A DNA stretch of 64,000 nucleotides, from contig NC_092675.1 of the NCBI RefSeq assembly GCF_964355755.1, positions 10,119,312-10,183,311 on the forward strand, written 5' to 3'. The notes under the pieces were generated by a model. It was not told the DNA's origin, made no database searches, and worked only from the letters and a program-made list of their open reading frames with translations. A program made the position numbers and the translations under genes. This DNA comes from Antedon mediterranea (lineage: Eukaryota; Echinodermata; Crinoidea; Comatulida; Antedonidae). Of this stretch, positions 42,201 to 55,445 are shown piece by piece. Positions within the stretch are counted from its first letter, which is position 1. Every line of letters begins with the position of its first letter.

Positions 42201-45200
42201 ATCATATTTTCTGACATACCCATGTTTACTATATTATAAATACCAATACCTTTAAATTGTCAATACCCACCACCCCTCCCTTTTCTCAAAATATTATAGC
42301 ACCTCCTATAGTTTGGATATGATTGCGTAAAACCTTCCAATATTTTCTAAGGGGAACTTGACTGAATACATTTTTTTCTAGGCACCAGAGTTATTCACTG
42401 CTAAGCCATATACTAACACTGCTGATTACTGGAGTCTAGGAGTTTTACTTTTTGAGAGTATTTGTGGAGTGCGACCTTTTCTACCTAACATTCCGCTTGT
42501 TCAATGGTTAGTTATTGTTTTGTGTATATAATAAGATCATAATATTTATTGTGAAAATGCTGTCTGTGATGACACCATTGTACAGTGTTCAAGGATAATA
42601 CTAAATTAAATAACACTAGCAAATATACCCACCCCAGAGTAGGTTTCAAATGTAGTTTGAAACGTCACATTCATACTCGAACTATATCCACAGGATTACG
42701 TACAATTTGAAAGTGTTGTGATTTGACCTTGATAACTTAACAAATTTTAATTTGACCTTTGACATCAGATGACCTTGGGTGGCGCCGTTCTTGATATCGG
42801 ATTCATACTCACCCTTTCCCCAGGATTGTTTTCCCCAATTTCCCGCTCAATCAAACAATTTGAAAATGTTGAGATTTGATCTTGACCTTCGGCCTTAAGA
42901 TACCAAATGCAAACTCGTTCTTGAAGACCGTGTTACCCCTAGTCTCTGAGTAAAACCAGACAGACACACAGAGATTTTGTCAATTATAGATACAAATAGA
43001 TAAAAAGGACTATGTTTATAATAGATGAATTATTTAATATTAAAACCATAATTACTTTACAACAAGATATTTCTTTGATATGATATGTTTTGTTCAGGCA
43101 TGATACTGTTCGTCAGAAGAAAGAAGCCGATATTTGTGTTTATCTTGATTTAGATGGTAAGCATGTTTAAATAATAAAAACTGAGCTGACAATGATTTAT
43201 AAACAACTTATTTTGGTTTAAAAACAATTCATTAGCAGTACTGTAGCTAGGTATGTTGACTTGACAGTGTGCATATATTATAGGCTTTAACTGTTTAATG
43301 ACTTGTCCACAGTTTGTTATATACATCCATATAATATTCTGATTTTTTTTAATAATCTAGGGAGTCCAGTTTACTCGAAGCATCTGCATGAACCTTTTCA
43401 TCTGGGCAAGTAAGTTATTTTTTTTTTTTAAGCTCAGGTACAGGCATGAATTTTAAATATAATATCTGGTTAATTGTACATAAATCAAATGGTTGTTATA
43501 ATCAAGAAGAAAAATACAAAGTTTTTGCAAAATTCGGTTATAAAAACCAGGAAGATTTTTTTTCAGTAGTTGGGTAGTTTAACCTAACTTGTCTGGTGAC
43601 TCCCTAGAAAGTGAAAAAAGATGGTGGATATACGGTGGATAATTTTTGCTATAGTACAAAAATAAAACTAAAAAAACTAATAAAAGTGAAATAAAAATAC
43701 TAGAAACATAAAATCCAAGTTATAGTACCCACATTTGTTACCACTCTGTTTATTTTTCATATTTTTTTTTTTAAATGCAACATTTGTGTACAAAAGAGTA
43801 GAGATTTTACTGTGTAATTTGAACTATTCCCACTGATAAGAAAGTGCTTATTTTCAACAAGCTTGTGTAACACAAATAAAATCCCTAAAATTATGAAACA
43901 TAGGAAAAACTATAGGTTAATAATTATTGGAATGTATGATATGATCAATAGAAATGTTTTGCCCGCACCTGGCCTTTAAGGTCAACAATTATACTGTATG
44001 TTGACCATTATCAGAATATTATTGTTAGCTTGAAAATATGCAGTACTAAATTAATCTACTTTCTTCAGTGTGAGGAATTTGATTCTTGATTTCTTTAGCT
44101 TTCATATGTTAATCATTTTATAGGAATGCTACAGTATATGTGTCCAGAAATGTATCATTCATTTTAACATTCAATATTCCAACATCATCTTCTATTCGAA
44201 TAATTAATTTTACATAGTTAATGGAAACTCTAATAATAATAATATATGTTATATCTTTATTTTGTTGTTTCAGAAAATATCAAGAGATGTTTGAAACGTT
44301 CTTTAGATTTCTTTTTCATTGGGATCCCAAAATTAGAGGTGGCCCACCTGATGCAGTTAGCAAAAGAGTTCAATGTTTTGCTTTTCTAGACTCCATTTTG
44401 ACTTCTAAGGTAATCAATAATATTCTTTTAATTATAATTTTAATTGTAAGAATGGGAATGTAATTAGTTTCTATTACAAAATGATGTATATTGATGGGTA
44501 TAGGAACTATAAATAAGCTAGACAAGTCTAGTCTCAAAACATAAAATATATATATACTGTATATAAAAAATAACTTATAATTATGTTCTACATAGTTCAG
44601 TACTATAATAATAAATAAGTAATTAAGGCAGTTGTGATCTGATTGACATATTGTTTATTCATGAAATTTGCTCTGATGTTCAATAGCAATACTGATATAC
44701 TGCAACAACACATCATGTGAATAGTATATAAAAACAATATATAAACATCACAGGCACAGAATACATTCTAAACCACCCGGTGATATACTGAAATTTAATT
44801 GATTAATTTGAAACGATAAAGATGAGGAAATCTTTGGAAATGAGAAACATTATTATATTAGAATGTATTTTCTTTTTATTTTAGCTGATAAATGTGTTCT
44901 GTGTCAACAGTCAAACCACCCACTCCTATAAAATAAATGAAGCCACTACTTGTGATATCTTGAAAAATGCATTACATGCTGAGACAGGCATCCCTGTTGA
45001 AAATCAAGAGATACTATTTTCTACAGGAAACCCAGTAGATGTGAATGCAACTGCCCTCCAGTGTTGGGGTGGTTGTGTGAGTATTCCTAAATGTTTGTTT
45101 ATAAAACAATATGTCTATCATAATCTACAAGTATTGCAATGTTTTTATGGGAATTTAAGCACAGATTTTGTCATTTTTTCTATTTCTTTTTGTTCAATAC

Positions 45201-48200
45201 TTACAAAGCCCACAATTTAAGACTATATTTCTGGTACATCTGTAGATTTGTAGACGTAAATAGATGTAAAAGATTTGGTATTGAGAAGGCATGAGTTAGG
45301 GACCTGTCTTTATAAGTTTGTTTTATGCTTGCACTCAATGCTTCACTTTTCTCATAGGACATTGTAGGTAGTCATTAGTACATAATATACTGCATGTACT
45401 GAGGTGCGGTGGGATAGCTGTCTCCTGATTTGGTGAACACTACTATGTCCTTACGGGGGTCTAGTCTGAATGTTATCAGATGCAAAACATTTTTATAAAA
45501 TTTACATTTCGTATATGAATATTTGTTTACTTTGATATCCTAGGACAATACTGACATGGTAGTGTATTTGTTTCACAAATCATACTTAAACACAGAACCT
45601 CAACCACTTCACATTCCTGAAAGAGTTCAAGAAATCTGTGAGTCATTTATTTACTGTATATTAATTATTATTTTAACCATTTGTTTTTTCTTTTTGTAAG
45701 TGAAAACATTTTTTTTTCTACGGAAGTGATTAATTTTTATTAAAACTACAAATGGCCTTTTCAATCTTGGTTTTATTAATCTTCATTTTTTTTTCGGGGA
45801 CAATACATTTTTGATATTTTATTAATTTCAGTGGAAAAACCAAACATGTTACAACCTTATGCAGAACGCAAGAAAGCTGGGGGTCAGGCACTGTTTCTCT
45901 GTGCAGACACTGAAAGGTCTTTCAATAAACTTCTGGATGGTGCAAAGGCAGCTGAGTGAGTATTGTTTTATTCAAAGTGTAGTAACATCTCTGATATGCA
46001 GATTCCAATTACTAACCATATGTTGTGAGAATGCTTTGCAAACCTTACCTCATCTTTTTTGTCTGAACCCAGTATTATCAATGCAATTTTCACTTTGTTG
46101 CATCCTAGTGGAAACCAAGCTTTATGTCTTTTATTTCATGCTTGGAAGCTAACTGTTTATTGTTTGATCTTACTATTGAGCAGTTTGCCAAATTTATTGT
46201 AAATAATTAAATTTATAACTATAGTAATTTAAATTTTTATTTTCAGAATATCTATGTTAAGCAAATTAAATGAGCTTTCCAGATTGACTGATTATATGAA
46301 AAAGATGCAAGGTAACCTTGAAGGAGCTCTCGACTTTTTTAAGACAAGGTACTCCAAATCTCGGAATTTAATAAGCTATACACATTTTATTCTGCCCATA
46401 CTAAAAACAAGCCTTGCTGATGCTGACAAATAGTTAAAAAAAATCAGCCTCTTGCAACCACCATTTAGATCATATCTTAAATTGAATGTTCATATTCTTT
46501 ATACTATAGTGCTAAATTTGACGTTGAACAGTACAAGCTGCAAGAAGCTAGAGGACTAAGTAAGCGTACTCATTGTTTTAAAAAATATTATATATTTTCA
46601 TTATAAATAAGGAAAGACAAAGATGAGGAAATCTGTGAGAATGAGAAAAATATATATATAACACAACACAAAATACTATTTTGTTGACATAAATGTATTT
46701 TTTTAAATCTTAATTTCATATATTTTGCCCTATTGTGTTCAGGTCGACAACATTAATTTAAAAAGGCAAAATTAATTTTCAAAAATAATGTTGCAAACAT
46801 TACAATGACAAAATAATGTTTTATTCCAACCAAATTTGTCTTCAACAAAACCTATTTGGCAACAAAATGCTCTACAATAGAACTCTTTTGTCAAAATTAG
46901 TTCCAGTTTCTTTTTATACATTTTCTCAAGGCCAATTCCAGAAATATAATATAAGAGCATTTTTAATAAATCTTCTTAAAATATATTTTGTTCATGTAGC
47001 TTCCGACAAAATATATCAAATGTGGCAAGAATCTTTAGCAGATGTGGACATGTTACAATGTGTAAGTAGGCCTACTTTGTGTGGGTTTGTAGCACCAGAC
47101 AGTGGGGGTGGGGGGGATGCTGGCCTCTGTCAGGGATCATTGACCAAGTTTATCAGGGAGAAAAATAATACCTACTACTACCCTACTGAGTGTGCCCAAT
47201 CTTTAAAATTGACTAAAACTACAGTCTATAGCAAGTGGATGCATACTTGCATGTAAAATTTGCTCAAAAATTTGAAGTTTGGTTACAATTGAATTATTGG
47301 CGAACATTGAGATAAGCATAAATTATAGAAATATAAGATAAGATAAGACAATTTTATTTCGTCCACAAAACAAGTTGAAATAATGGTACCATAGTTAACG
47401 GAAACATAAATATCTATCTTAAAGTTACCAACATCAAATCAAAAGTCAAATATCCAATCATTTTTCTCTTATGTGCTGATATACATGAACACCTACTGTA
47501 TGGTAAGTACTATGTATAGTCATCTGTATGAAATCTTGTTAACCCAACAGCATTGTTTATCTACAGAACCTATCATCTTTTCAGAAATCTCAGACGGAAG
47601 AAATAGAGAAGAAAGTACGTCTATTGAACACTCGAATTGGTGAAATTAAGCGGAGCCCTGTTATACGACAGCATTCCAGCTTTAATGCATTGTGAGCATT
47701 TTCTAAAATATTATTTTGATTTAGTCTATTAACCTCAACAGGGTCTTCACAAACTAAAAAATCATTTCGTTTATTTATGATGTTTAACACAATGAAAATA
47801 ATAATAAATGTATAAAAGATTCAATATTCCCTTGTTGCCATACTGTAAATCAATGTGTTAATTTATTTACAGTGTTAGTCAAGTGACAAAGTTTTATAAG
47901 GATCTGAAGAAAACAAAAGGTATGTGATTCTATTTTTAACATTTTCATTTTTTAAATTACTCTGGTGAAATATACCTTGTTAAAATTTATTTAATAGTTA
48001 TTTTTCTCGTCAGTGCAGCTCAGGTTTCAAAATGATACGTACCGCAGAACTGGCACAATATATAGGCTAAGCCAGGTATGCGGGACATGGTACACTGATT
48101 ATGAACACAAAGAATGCAGAAAGGCAATGAGTGTGCTATGCAAAATGTTAAGAATTCACAAAATAAATTATTTTTAAATATAAGTGGAAGGTTTCTTTAG

Positions 48201-51200
48201 AATAACAATAAAAGGGAGATATAAAGTTGAATTTTAATGGGTTTAATTGAATGACCCAACATTTTCACAAAAAATGAGGTGCTGAAAGGATAGTTATGAG
48301 GCAATGGAAAATACTAAGGAACAATGAAGTCGTAGTAAAACTGTTATGTCATGTTTTTAAAATTGTTCATAACCGACACGCCTCTTACATGTATTCACAA
48401 TTTTCTAGAGTCTGTCATTTTCATGGTCACCTCACCCGAAACAGTATATACAACTTTATTGTGCACAAAGCTAGGGGTATCGAACCTTAAGCTTTCTACA
48501 ATATAGGAATCAAGGACTGGAATGCTCTTCCCAATGATCTAAAATTCATCAATAATCAATCTATTTTTAAAATTAGATTAAGAAAGTATCTCATCGCTGA
48601 TATTCCTATCTGATTTTATATATTGCGGTTTTATTATATTGTTGCTCTTCACTTTATATATATATTTTTTTTATTGTACTTTTTTTATATTATCTTTTTA
48701 ACATTTTATATGTGATTTTTTATTATGTCTTTCACATTTCCATATGCTTTTCTTCTATGATGATCTTTGTTCACTTTCACATCTCTGATTTCTCTTGCAA
48801 TGGACCCCATTGGAAATAAATTGACATGTCGATTTTATGGGTCGTTCTTACAGCTATTCACTTTGGTTTTATTAAATTTTAATATTCCAATTATTTGTAT
48901 TTTTTCTTTGTTATGTATTTTAAATGTATTGTTGAATGGGTGCTAAATGAATAAATGAAAAAAAAAAATGAAAATGAAAAATATGTTTTTTTATTCATTA
49001 TACCATGATGTTGAACACTGAACAAATATTTGATTTTCTAATTTATTGTATTTTATATAGATGATGGGACTAATTTTTTTGATAATGCTAGGTTAGTTTC
49101 TATTGTGAAGGGCTGTATAGAAAAGAGAAAGCAACTTACAAAAGATGTTTTATCACATATTCTGTAAGTAATCTACACACATCTAAAGCTATGTCTACAC
49201 TACCAAACTAGTTTGACGAAAAAAGTGTGATGTGCCCAAATATGGTAGTATGTCTATATAATATGGGCACATCAAGTTTGGTAGTGTAGACAGAGCTTAA
49301 GAATATAAAAATATTGACAAAAACCTTTTTTACCAAAGTCTTATTTCCATAATATGAGGAATAATTTCCAGAAATATAATGTATATTTATCAATATCTTT
49401 CCAGCAAAATTTTACAATTTAAGCAAGAAATTATTGAGGTTTACCAGCAAATGAAAGTTCTTGTTCACTATATGTATGATAATACGGTTAAGATTAAAAA
49501 GGTGCAGCAACAGAGACAGGCAGATATGTGGAATTTGTTGAAAATTGTGGTGAGTAACTTTACATTTCCATTGGCTTATTTAGGTTAGGTTTAATCCATT
49601 GTGATTATTAGTAGTTTAAAGGCCAGTTTACACAGACAAGCGGTAACGGTAAGCTAAAAATCATTTGAAAGTCTAAACCTATCCTTATCAGGTCTCCCCT
49701 CAACCGCACGTCCGCTGCGGGTTTGTGTAATTGGTCATAAGTCATAGATTCTTTATTTTTGTTTACCACTCACCGTTAGTGCTCGTCTGTGTAAATTGGC
49801 CTTTAGTGTATGAAATGCTACTCCCACTGGTACTGTATAAATATTTGTGCATTATTGAGCTTGGTTCCCACAAGATGCAATAGAAGGAGGCAAGTGCAGT
49901 TGACCAATGACAAGCTCAGATACGACAGTTCAAATAATCAATCGCTTGTGATTGGTCAAATTACTTGCATTGTACTTAACGTTCTTGTACTATATCCTAG
50001 TGGGAAAGGGACCAAGCTTTATAGGCAATGCGATAGAGCATCACTACGCTTCGGATGTGAATTCTGTATGCAGGTGATACAGCATCACATGTGATATGAT
50101 ATGGCACTGTTTCACAAAAAAACTGATACAGCACTGAGTACAGTTTATACAACTGTGTAGAAGCCAAAACCCATGGAGTACTTTTCTCTATGCAACACCA
50201 TAAAAGTTAACATGCAAATATTCTTCTGTGTCTATAGTTCCAGAAACTTCATAGGACATCAGGAGAATTTCAGACTTTTAAACGGTCAGTGTCATCAGTG
50301 AGTGATCCAACACATTCTAGATCTTATTCCACATCTGATCAGGCAGACTCATTGTCTTTAATGAATGAAAGTGACACCACCCAAACAATGTAAATACACA
50401 TAGATTTTGTTTTTATTACATGTTTTTTAATTATTGAGCTTTTCCATTAAACATGTATTGTCCCCAAAACATAAGAAAAATAAAGACTTTTATAGTTTGT
50501 AGTTTTAAAGTAACAAAGTTCCATAGAAAAAAAACGCAAAAAAATAAAGTTTTCACTTATATTCATCCAAAAATCCATTGTTTGGCAGCCAATTTGACTA
50601 TTTTTTCTTTAAATTAAAGTTTTACAGGTAAATATTATTATTATTGTGCCATATTCAACAACAAAAATAAAAAAATAAAAAATTATTTCAGTGGAACAAT
50701 ATATCTTTATTTAAATCTTGATTATAACTTAAAGAGAGATGCCTTAAAGTGGCTGCACTGACATGATGTGACGTTTAGAGGATGTAGTTGAAAAGTGTAA
50801 CATCCGAGTCCACAGCGCCATATAAAGCAATGATTCATTTGTTAAAATTTGGCGCTATATTAGAACTCGTATATTAAAGATGTATTGTTCCTTGAAACAC
50901 AAACAAATTATGGTCAAAATATTCTAAATTTAAATTGGCCATATCAAAGTAATATTAAAGTTATTCACCTTAAGTTGAAAATTCGAGCCAAAAACAACAA
51001 TTTTACAGCTAAATTAATTTGATTACATTTCATCTGGATAATCGTCCGGAGCGAAAGTAAACAAAGATTTCAAACCATGAGTATACATTATGCATGATGC
51101 TAATCATCACAAATGAGAAGGTGTTTTCACACAGATCGCGAGGAAGTTTATGATTATGCATACAGAGTAGCCAAATAAGCGCGTTGCATTATGAGATATG

Positions 51201-51573
51201 TTTTGATAGAAAACTTTGACTGGAAGTCAAAGTTATTTTTTTAACCAAAAAACGTCTGTATTTCAGTTAAATGATTTTTTTTTCAACTCATTTTTGGTGA
51301 AAATTAATAACTATTATGATACTTCAAAATGACCCACTTTTTTTCGAAATCTTTTTTTTTTTTGGAATTTGACAAAGGGACAATACATCTTTAAGGTGAT
51401 CGTAAAGTCAGGGGTGGGATTATACCGGAGGAACTACGGTATTGTTTATAAAATACATTTTTGTTTTTATTTATTTCAGGTTTGAAGAGATGTTTAAGAA
51501 TGTTCTAGAGGATCAAGAGAAAACAGCAGCTCATGTACAAAGTATGGATTGGAGTTTCATTAACCAGTCATAA
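39240..51573 (+). CDS. IKBKB/CHUK-like: IkB kinase alpha/beta (IKK), 20 coding exons
   Basis: Exons: 39240-39338, 40327-40533, 41210-41371, 41796-41885, 42382-42506, 43098-43156, 43361-43409, 44274-44409, 44885-45076, 45544-45637, 45832-45955, 46247-46348, 46510-46559, 47000-47061, 47567-47691, 47873-47919, 49061-49163, 49405-49549, 50238-50389, 51480-51573. All are GT-AG and join in frame to 738 aa, the usual length for this family. Kinase domain ~14-300: glycine loop GSGGFG, Lys42, HRDLKPEN (Asp141), DLG at 163, APE at 187. The activation loop is [12 protein letters not shown] (Ser174, Thr178). A ubiquitin-like domain spans ~310-395, a helical scaffold-dimerisation region ~405-660, and a C-terminal MDWSFI (730-735) resembles the NEMO-binding motif. 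IKK phosphorylates IkB to release NF-kB. This is probably the single ancestral IKK-alpha/beta. Introns hold several MITEs and a LINE fragment. Confidence 0.95.
39501..39754. mobile_element. TTAA-flanked MITE, short copy, IKK intron 1
   Basis: Starts AGATGTATTGTC after TTAA (39497-39500) and ends GGGACAATACATCT before TTAA (39755-39758). Same terminal family as 23993-24536, but with a shorter and different interior. Confidence 0.8.
39830..40181. mobile_element. Inverted-repeat MITE, IKK intron 1
   Basis: The left end GGCTCATTTACACTAGGACG is matched by the complement of the right end, ATCGTTCTAGTGTAAATGGG. The inverted repeat extends about 35 bp with mismatches. No coding capacity. The ATTTACAC core recalls the ends of the elements at 14717 and 49618. 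Confidence 0.75.
40183..40275. repeat. Tandem duplication, two units of about 50 bp, IKK intron 1
   Basis: CATTACTGTATGTTTACT through GTTGTCAGTGACCA occurs twice head to tail with a 3-bp difference. Confidence 0.8.
40571..40709. mobile_element. TTAA-flanked MITE, short copy, IKK intron 2
   Basis: Starts AGATGTATTGTCCCCC after TTAA (40567-40570) and ends GGGGCAATACATCT before TTAA (40710-40713). It is a ~140-bp member of the family at 39501-39754. Confidence 0.8.
42613..43010. repeat. Interspersed repeat-like segment, IKK intron 5
   Basis: GC-richer than its surroundings, with repeated ATTTGACCTTGA/TTTGACCTTTGAC blocks and an end containing CAGACAGACACACAGAGATT, a style common in invertebrate interspersed repeats. 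No second copy occurs in this window, so the call rests on texture alone. Confidence 0.3.
45700..45813 (-). mobile_element. Truncated TTAA-family MITE, IKK intron 10
   Basis: Only one terminus is clear, GGGGACAATACATTTTT. On the minus strand the interior (AATGAAGATTAAT and AATTAATCACTTCCGTAG) matches the copy at 39501-39754. The other end is missing or diverged. Confidence 0.6.
48290..48970 (+). mobile_element. 5'-truncated LINE 3' end, IKK intron 16
   Basis: A broken frame encodes [19 protein letters not shown] then, after a stop and one frame change at about 48488, [10 protein letters not shown] and [10 protein letters not shown] ending at 48614. This is the C-terminus of a jockey/CR1-type ORF2 protein. 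A 3' UTR of ~330 bp follows and ends in GAATAAATG and an A-run. No reverse-transcriptase core. Confidence 0.7.
49187..49298. mobile_element. Palindromic ~110-bp MITE, IKK intron 17
   Basis: The left AAGCTATGTCTACACTACCA and right TGGTAGTGTAGACAGAGCTT are near-perfect inverted repeats. GTGCCCAAATATGG and ATATGGGCACATC extend the hairpin inward, so the single strand would fold almost completely. Confidence 0.85.
49618..49805. mobile_element. MITE-like element, IKK intron 18
   Basis: Left end AAAGGCCAGTTTACACAGAC and right end GTCTGTGTAAATTGGCCTTT form an inverted repeat that continues into CGGTAACGGT/ACCGTTAGTG. Same terminal family as the element in NUDT13 intron 4. Confidence 0.8.
50451..50710. 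mobile_element. TTAA-family MITE, diverged, IKK intron 19
   Basis: Begins ACATGTATTGTCCCC after TTAA (50447-50450). The right end is decayed (GGAACAATATATCTTTA). Same family as 39501-39754. Confidence 0.7.
50878..51390. mobile_element. TTAA-flanked MITE, near full-length, IKK intron 19
   Basis: Bounded by TTAA (50874-50877, 51391-51394), with ends AGATGTATTGTTCC and GGGACAATACATCT. Highly similar along its length to 23993-24536, with a ~40-bp deletion. It ends only ~90 bp before the last IKK exon. Confidence 0.88.
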
Positions 51574-53930
51574 CAGAGGTCATGAAGGTCAATTAATGAC
51601 CTACAATATTGATCATTGTTTCCTTTTTAGGTCATATAATGACCTGGAATTGATAATTTGTAATTTATGTAATTAGAGGTCAACTAAACACATGCGATTG
51701 ATCGTGTAATTAATATTTAAATTACGTACAATTGATCATTGTTTCAGTTATACAATGAAACATGGAAGTTTGATCAATGTGTTAAATTACATTTTTGAGT
51801 AAATATACATAATTTCTATATAAATATATTGCAATATTACAAATTTTAGTTAACATTTTTTTATTATAATCAAATTTTGGCTTGGAAATTTGCCTTGATT
51901 AGAAACCAGTGCTAATTTTCATGCTTGTTAATGCTTGTTTTGATGTTTGTTACATGTCATTATATTCCACTGTTACACCCTAACAGTGGAATACAATGAC
52001 CACAGTGTATATAAATTGTAACATCCAAACACACCTGTCAGTAGCTAATCAAAATTGTACACATGGATTTAGATGCATTATAGATATCATCATTCTCCCT
52101 ACAGTAGATATGTGTGACCCAGACTTTTTAGTTGTATTTTGTCGTTTCTCATGCCTCATGAGACGATCCAATAGAGCGGCATGTCGGGTGTTGCTCTCGA
52201 TAGATTCCGCACTTAAGTGTTAGTTCACATGATGAACCGCTTGCAAGCAGATGAACCGCTAGAGAGTGATTCGAGACGTAAGAACGTGGTATTAATTTCT
52301 TGGTGTAGGCAAACAATTTAAAAATATTATTTACTCATACTGTATAATATGTAACCATGATTTTAGAATGTGTATATTAATTTATCTACTTAGATATTTT
52401 TTTATAGTATTTTAGTGTTATTTAGAGTTTTGACTTTGAGTAATTTCATAAAAATAGCCTTTAGTAATGGTCATAAAGTATGACAACATATTGAGGGTAT
52501 TTTAAACAAATTTGCCAAACTTTTCTTCTAACATATCCCAAACAAAAAATGGTTATTACTTATTTATTCGAATAAATGGCCTGCTTTGAAAAAACGCCAC
52601 AAGTCATTTATTCGAATAAAATTTCACTCTTCCATGCATAAAGGGACTATGCTGTCCTTGCTATGTAGGCCTATTCTTTTCATTTTTTTCACTGGCTTTC
52701 AAAGAAGAATAAACTGAAAATAACATTTGCATGTGATGCTAGTAGCCAAAGAAGTTACTTGCTATTTTCTCAGATTTTTAAGAGAAGAAAACAAAGCAAT
52801 GCAATGTTTATGGTTTGAATAATCTTAGTTGGTGGACCAATTCGTAGTTAGTTTTAACGGTAGCTTAATTTACTGTTGTTAGTATTATAATTTAAATAAA
52901 AATAAAATAAAATACATTGTGTTGATTACTACAATAAACAAGGCCACCTGATTGCCAGTTGTCTCATGTTTATATCTTTTGATAACATTGAATAGACTAA
53001 TATATTATTGTAACAATGCAAGATGAATTATATAGTTATTTTCTTAGTATGGGGTAAATTATAATTACGTTATTTATTGTTTTTTTTTGTAAGTCCCAAA
53101 TGTTAGTATGGGGTAAATTTACGTAGTTTGTAAACAAATTAGCATTCACTCAGTATACTAATATATTTAGAACAATGAGAATTTAAGTTTAATTACAGGC
53201 ACGTGTAATTGTTTGTAGTAGGCCTAAGCTTTTTTGTTATCATTATATTAATCGTGCTAATAGCTAAAGCTGCTTAGGTCGACTTACCGCGAATTTTAAA
53301 GAATAATGAACTTCATATGCGCATATTTTGAATCGGAGTAACTGTATACCGTAGTTAAGAGTTGACTTTTATACGCCTGATATATGAGATAATTTTTAAG
53401 GCTTAAGTTTTTATTTAGAAAATTGTAATTATTTAACAAAGAAATGCATTTGATTCATTATGTGTGCGTCAGGCATCCAGCAAAAGACATTTAACCGCTT
53501 AATCTATATATAAATTTACGTAAGGGCAAAATTCGGTAAATCGCGCGTAATTTCTAGAATGTTTACTCGATGGTATATAAAGTTGGTTCGTACTTTCGGT
53601 ACTGATTTTAACCACCTGATGTAACCCTGTTTACTAATTAAATTGAGTTCGGTAATTAGTTATTGACGATTAAAACGAATTTAGGTTCAACGATTTGCCC
53701 CAAATAGGGGTGTTTTCCGATCGTGGTATACACTGTCTAATGTATGTCCATCTTGAAAAATACCCGCAGACAATAATACGAGGATGCTTCGCATTTTCCT
53801 ATCTCCTACGATAATTGTTTTTAATGGCTGAAAACCGGTTGAACAGCTTGAGTACAGCATCATAATGTTGAAGACAGGCCGATTTTCTTTAAAAAAAACT
53901 ATTTTGATAGATTTAATATACGTTTATACA
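51574..53930. other. IKK 3' flank and intergenic DNA, no gene seen
   Basis: The AT-rich 3' flank of IKK contains AATAAA-like sequences near 52900-52940 that could act in 3'-end formation. A GC-richer patch near 52140-52270 contains open frames of up to 75 codons without recognisable domains. Confidence 0.45.
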
Positions 53931-53939
53931 AATGTATTG

Positions 53940-54961
53940 ATTTGAAATGAATGGAACATTCCAATCTCTGTTCCACAAGTGTCTATTCCTTCAGGTGTCG
54001 TAAAGGCAAGTACTGTATACTCATAACAGAAATTCGATCCATTTTTTTTTCAATCTGTGCTGCAGAGGTTGGATATAGTTTTTTTAAACGGATAATGAGC
54101 TAGCGTTTTCAGTCGCCGTATATTATGTACAAATCTTTATTATTGCAGTTAAACCACCCACGTGACATCATCACCCTTCCCTCACTACACTGCACCCTTC
54201 CCTCACTACACTGGCATGAGTAGTGTTGTAAAGCCAGTAGAGGATAGGCCTACGGTGCATCACATGCCCTAAACGCAGAACAACTTTGGTGGGTAGGGTA
54301 GGAACCAACTTAAGTATGAATTGGCTCTAAGAAACAATTGAAAACCATTAGGCCTACTAATTAAGTTGAGTTAGATAATTTAATATTTATTGACAATTAA
54401 ATCGAATTTATGATTTGCCACGAATAGAGGTGGTTTTCACAAATTGTTTTACATTATATAAACATATACACGTCGTAGTGATGTATCGTTACATGTACTG
54501 TACTATTTCAATCGACTAGGACGGTGATAGTTTCAACAAAGTATTACATCGCAATGTTTTACTGTGTTTAGTGGTATATTATTTGTAAAACATGAAAACA
54601 ATTAATATTTCGTTACTACATGGATAAAGAATATATTTAAAAAGTGTTCCTCTTTGCACCCATCCTCTTTCCTATCCCTCAACCCTGTTACATACAAAAC
54701 ACAAATTAAGTTTGTTTAAATTTGACTTAAACAATTGGTCTCATTTTGTGACAAGTTTCTCTTTCGGAAGTAATTCCCAGGGTGCTAATTTTAGTTCAGT
54801 ACATAAATCACAGTGTCTATTTATTCGTTCCTGTAAACGACATGTATTATTGTCCTGCGGTACGTACATTTGAAATCGCCAGTTTTTTAACGCTGAAATT
54901 ATTATGTATTCGAGAACCATCTGTGGGCACGACCTAGATGGTACGCGAGCGTACCATCTAG
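53940..54961 (-). repeat. Interspersed repeat, copy 2 (partner at 6.45-7.31 kb)
   Basis: Inverted partner of 6452-7310, clearest over 54470-54961. At its right end the sequence CTAGATGGTACGC is followed after two bases by its exact complement (54934-54961), a 13-bp perfect inverted repeat that is not seen in full in the other copy. Confidence 0.6.
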
Positions 54962-55445
54962 TATAATAACAATAAACCTAATAAACGTCTGGCCCCCTTT
55001 TTCTGATATAACAAATAATACAGTATTAATCTTATACTGTGCCAGTTCCATCAAAAAGGAGATGTTCATGGCGCAATGATTGAAATCATGTAGTAAAAAC
55101 GTTCGAGTAGATGATAAAGGTCTTAAGCTTTGATTTAAAGGAGTTCATTAACATGTTCTGAAAGCAAAAGTAAATGACCGATATGATGACTGATATGTCA
55201 CAAATTAATTAATCATAAAGTATCAGTATCAAACAGAACAGCCCATTTCAGAATGAATACAAACAAAATGTGATCAGAGAGCATGGACGATGGACCGGAA
55301 AAAAGAAATCGAATCGAATGATTAAAGCTGTACTACTATTTACTTTTTATTTGACATTTAAATGTTTTCTATCACTTTATGTAAGTTTAACTACAGGAAG
55401 TGCTAAATGATTAGTATCTCTAAACTTTACTCATTTATCATTGAA

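Noticed and set aside
46816-47256. 146-codon frame overlapping IKK exon 14
   Set aside because: Only 47000-47061 is supported by splice sites and IKK similarity. The flanking parts are intron read-through, and the exon is read there in the same frame by chance.
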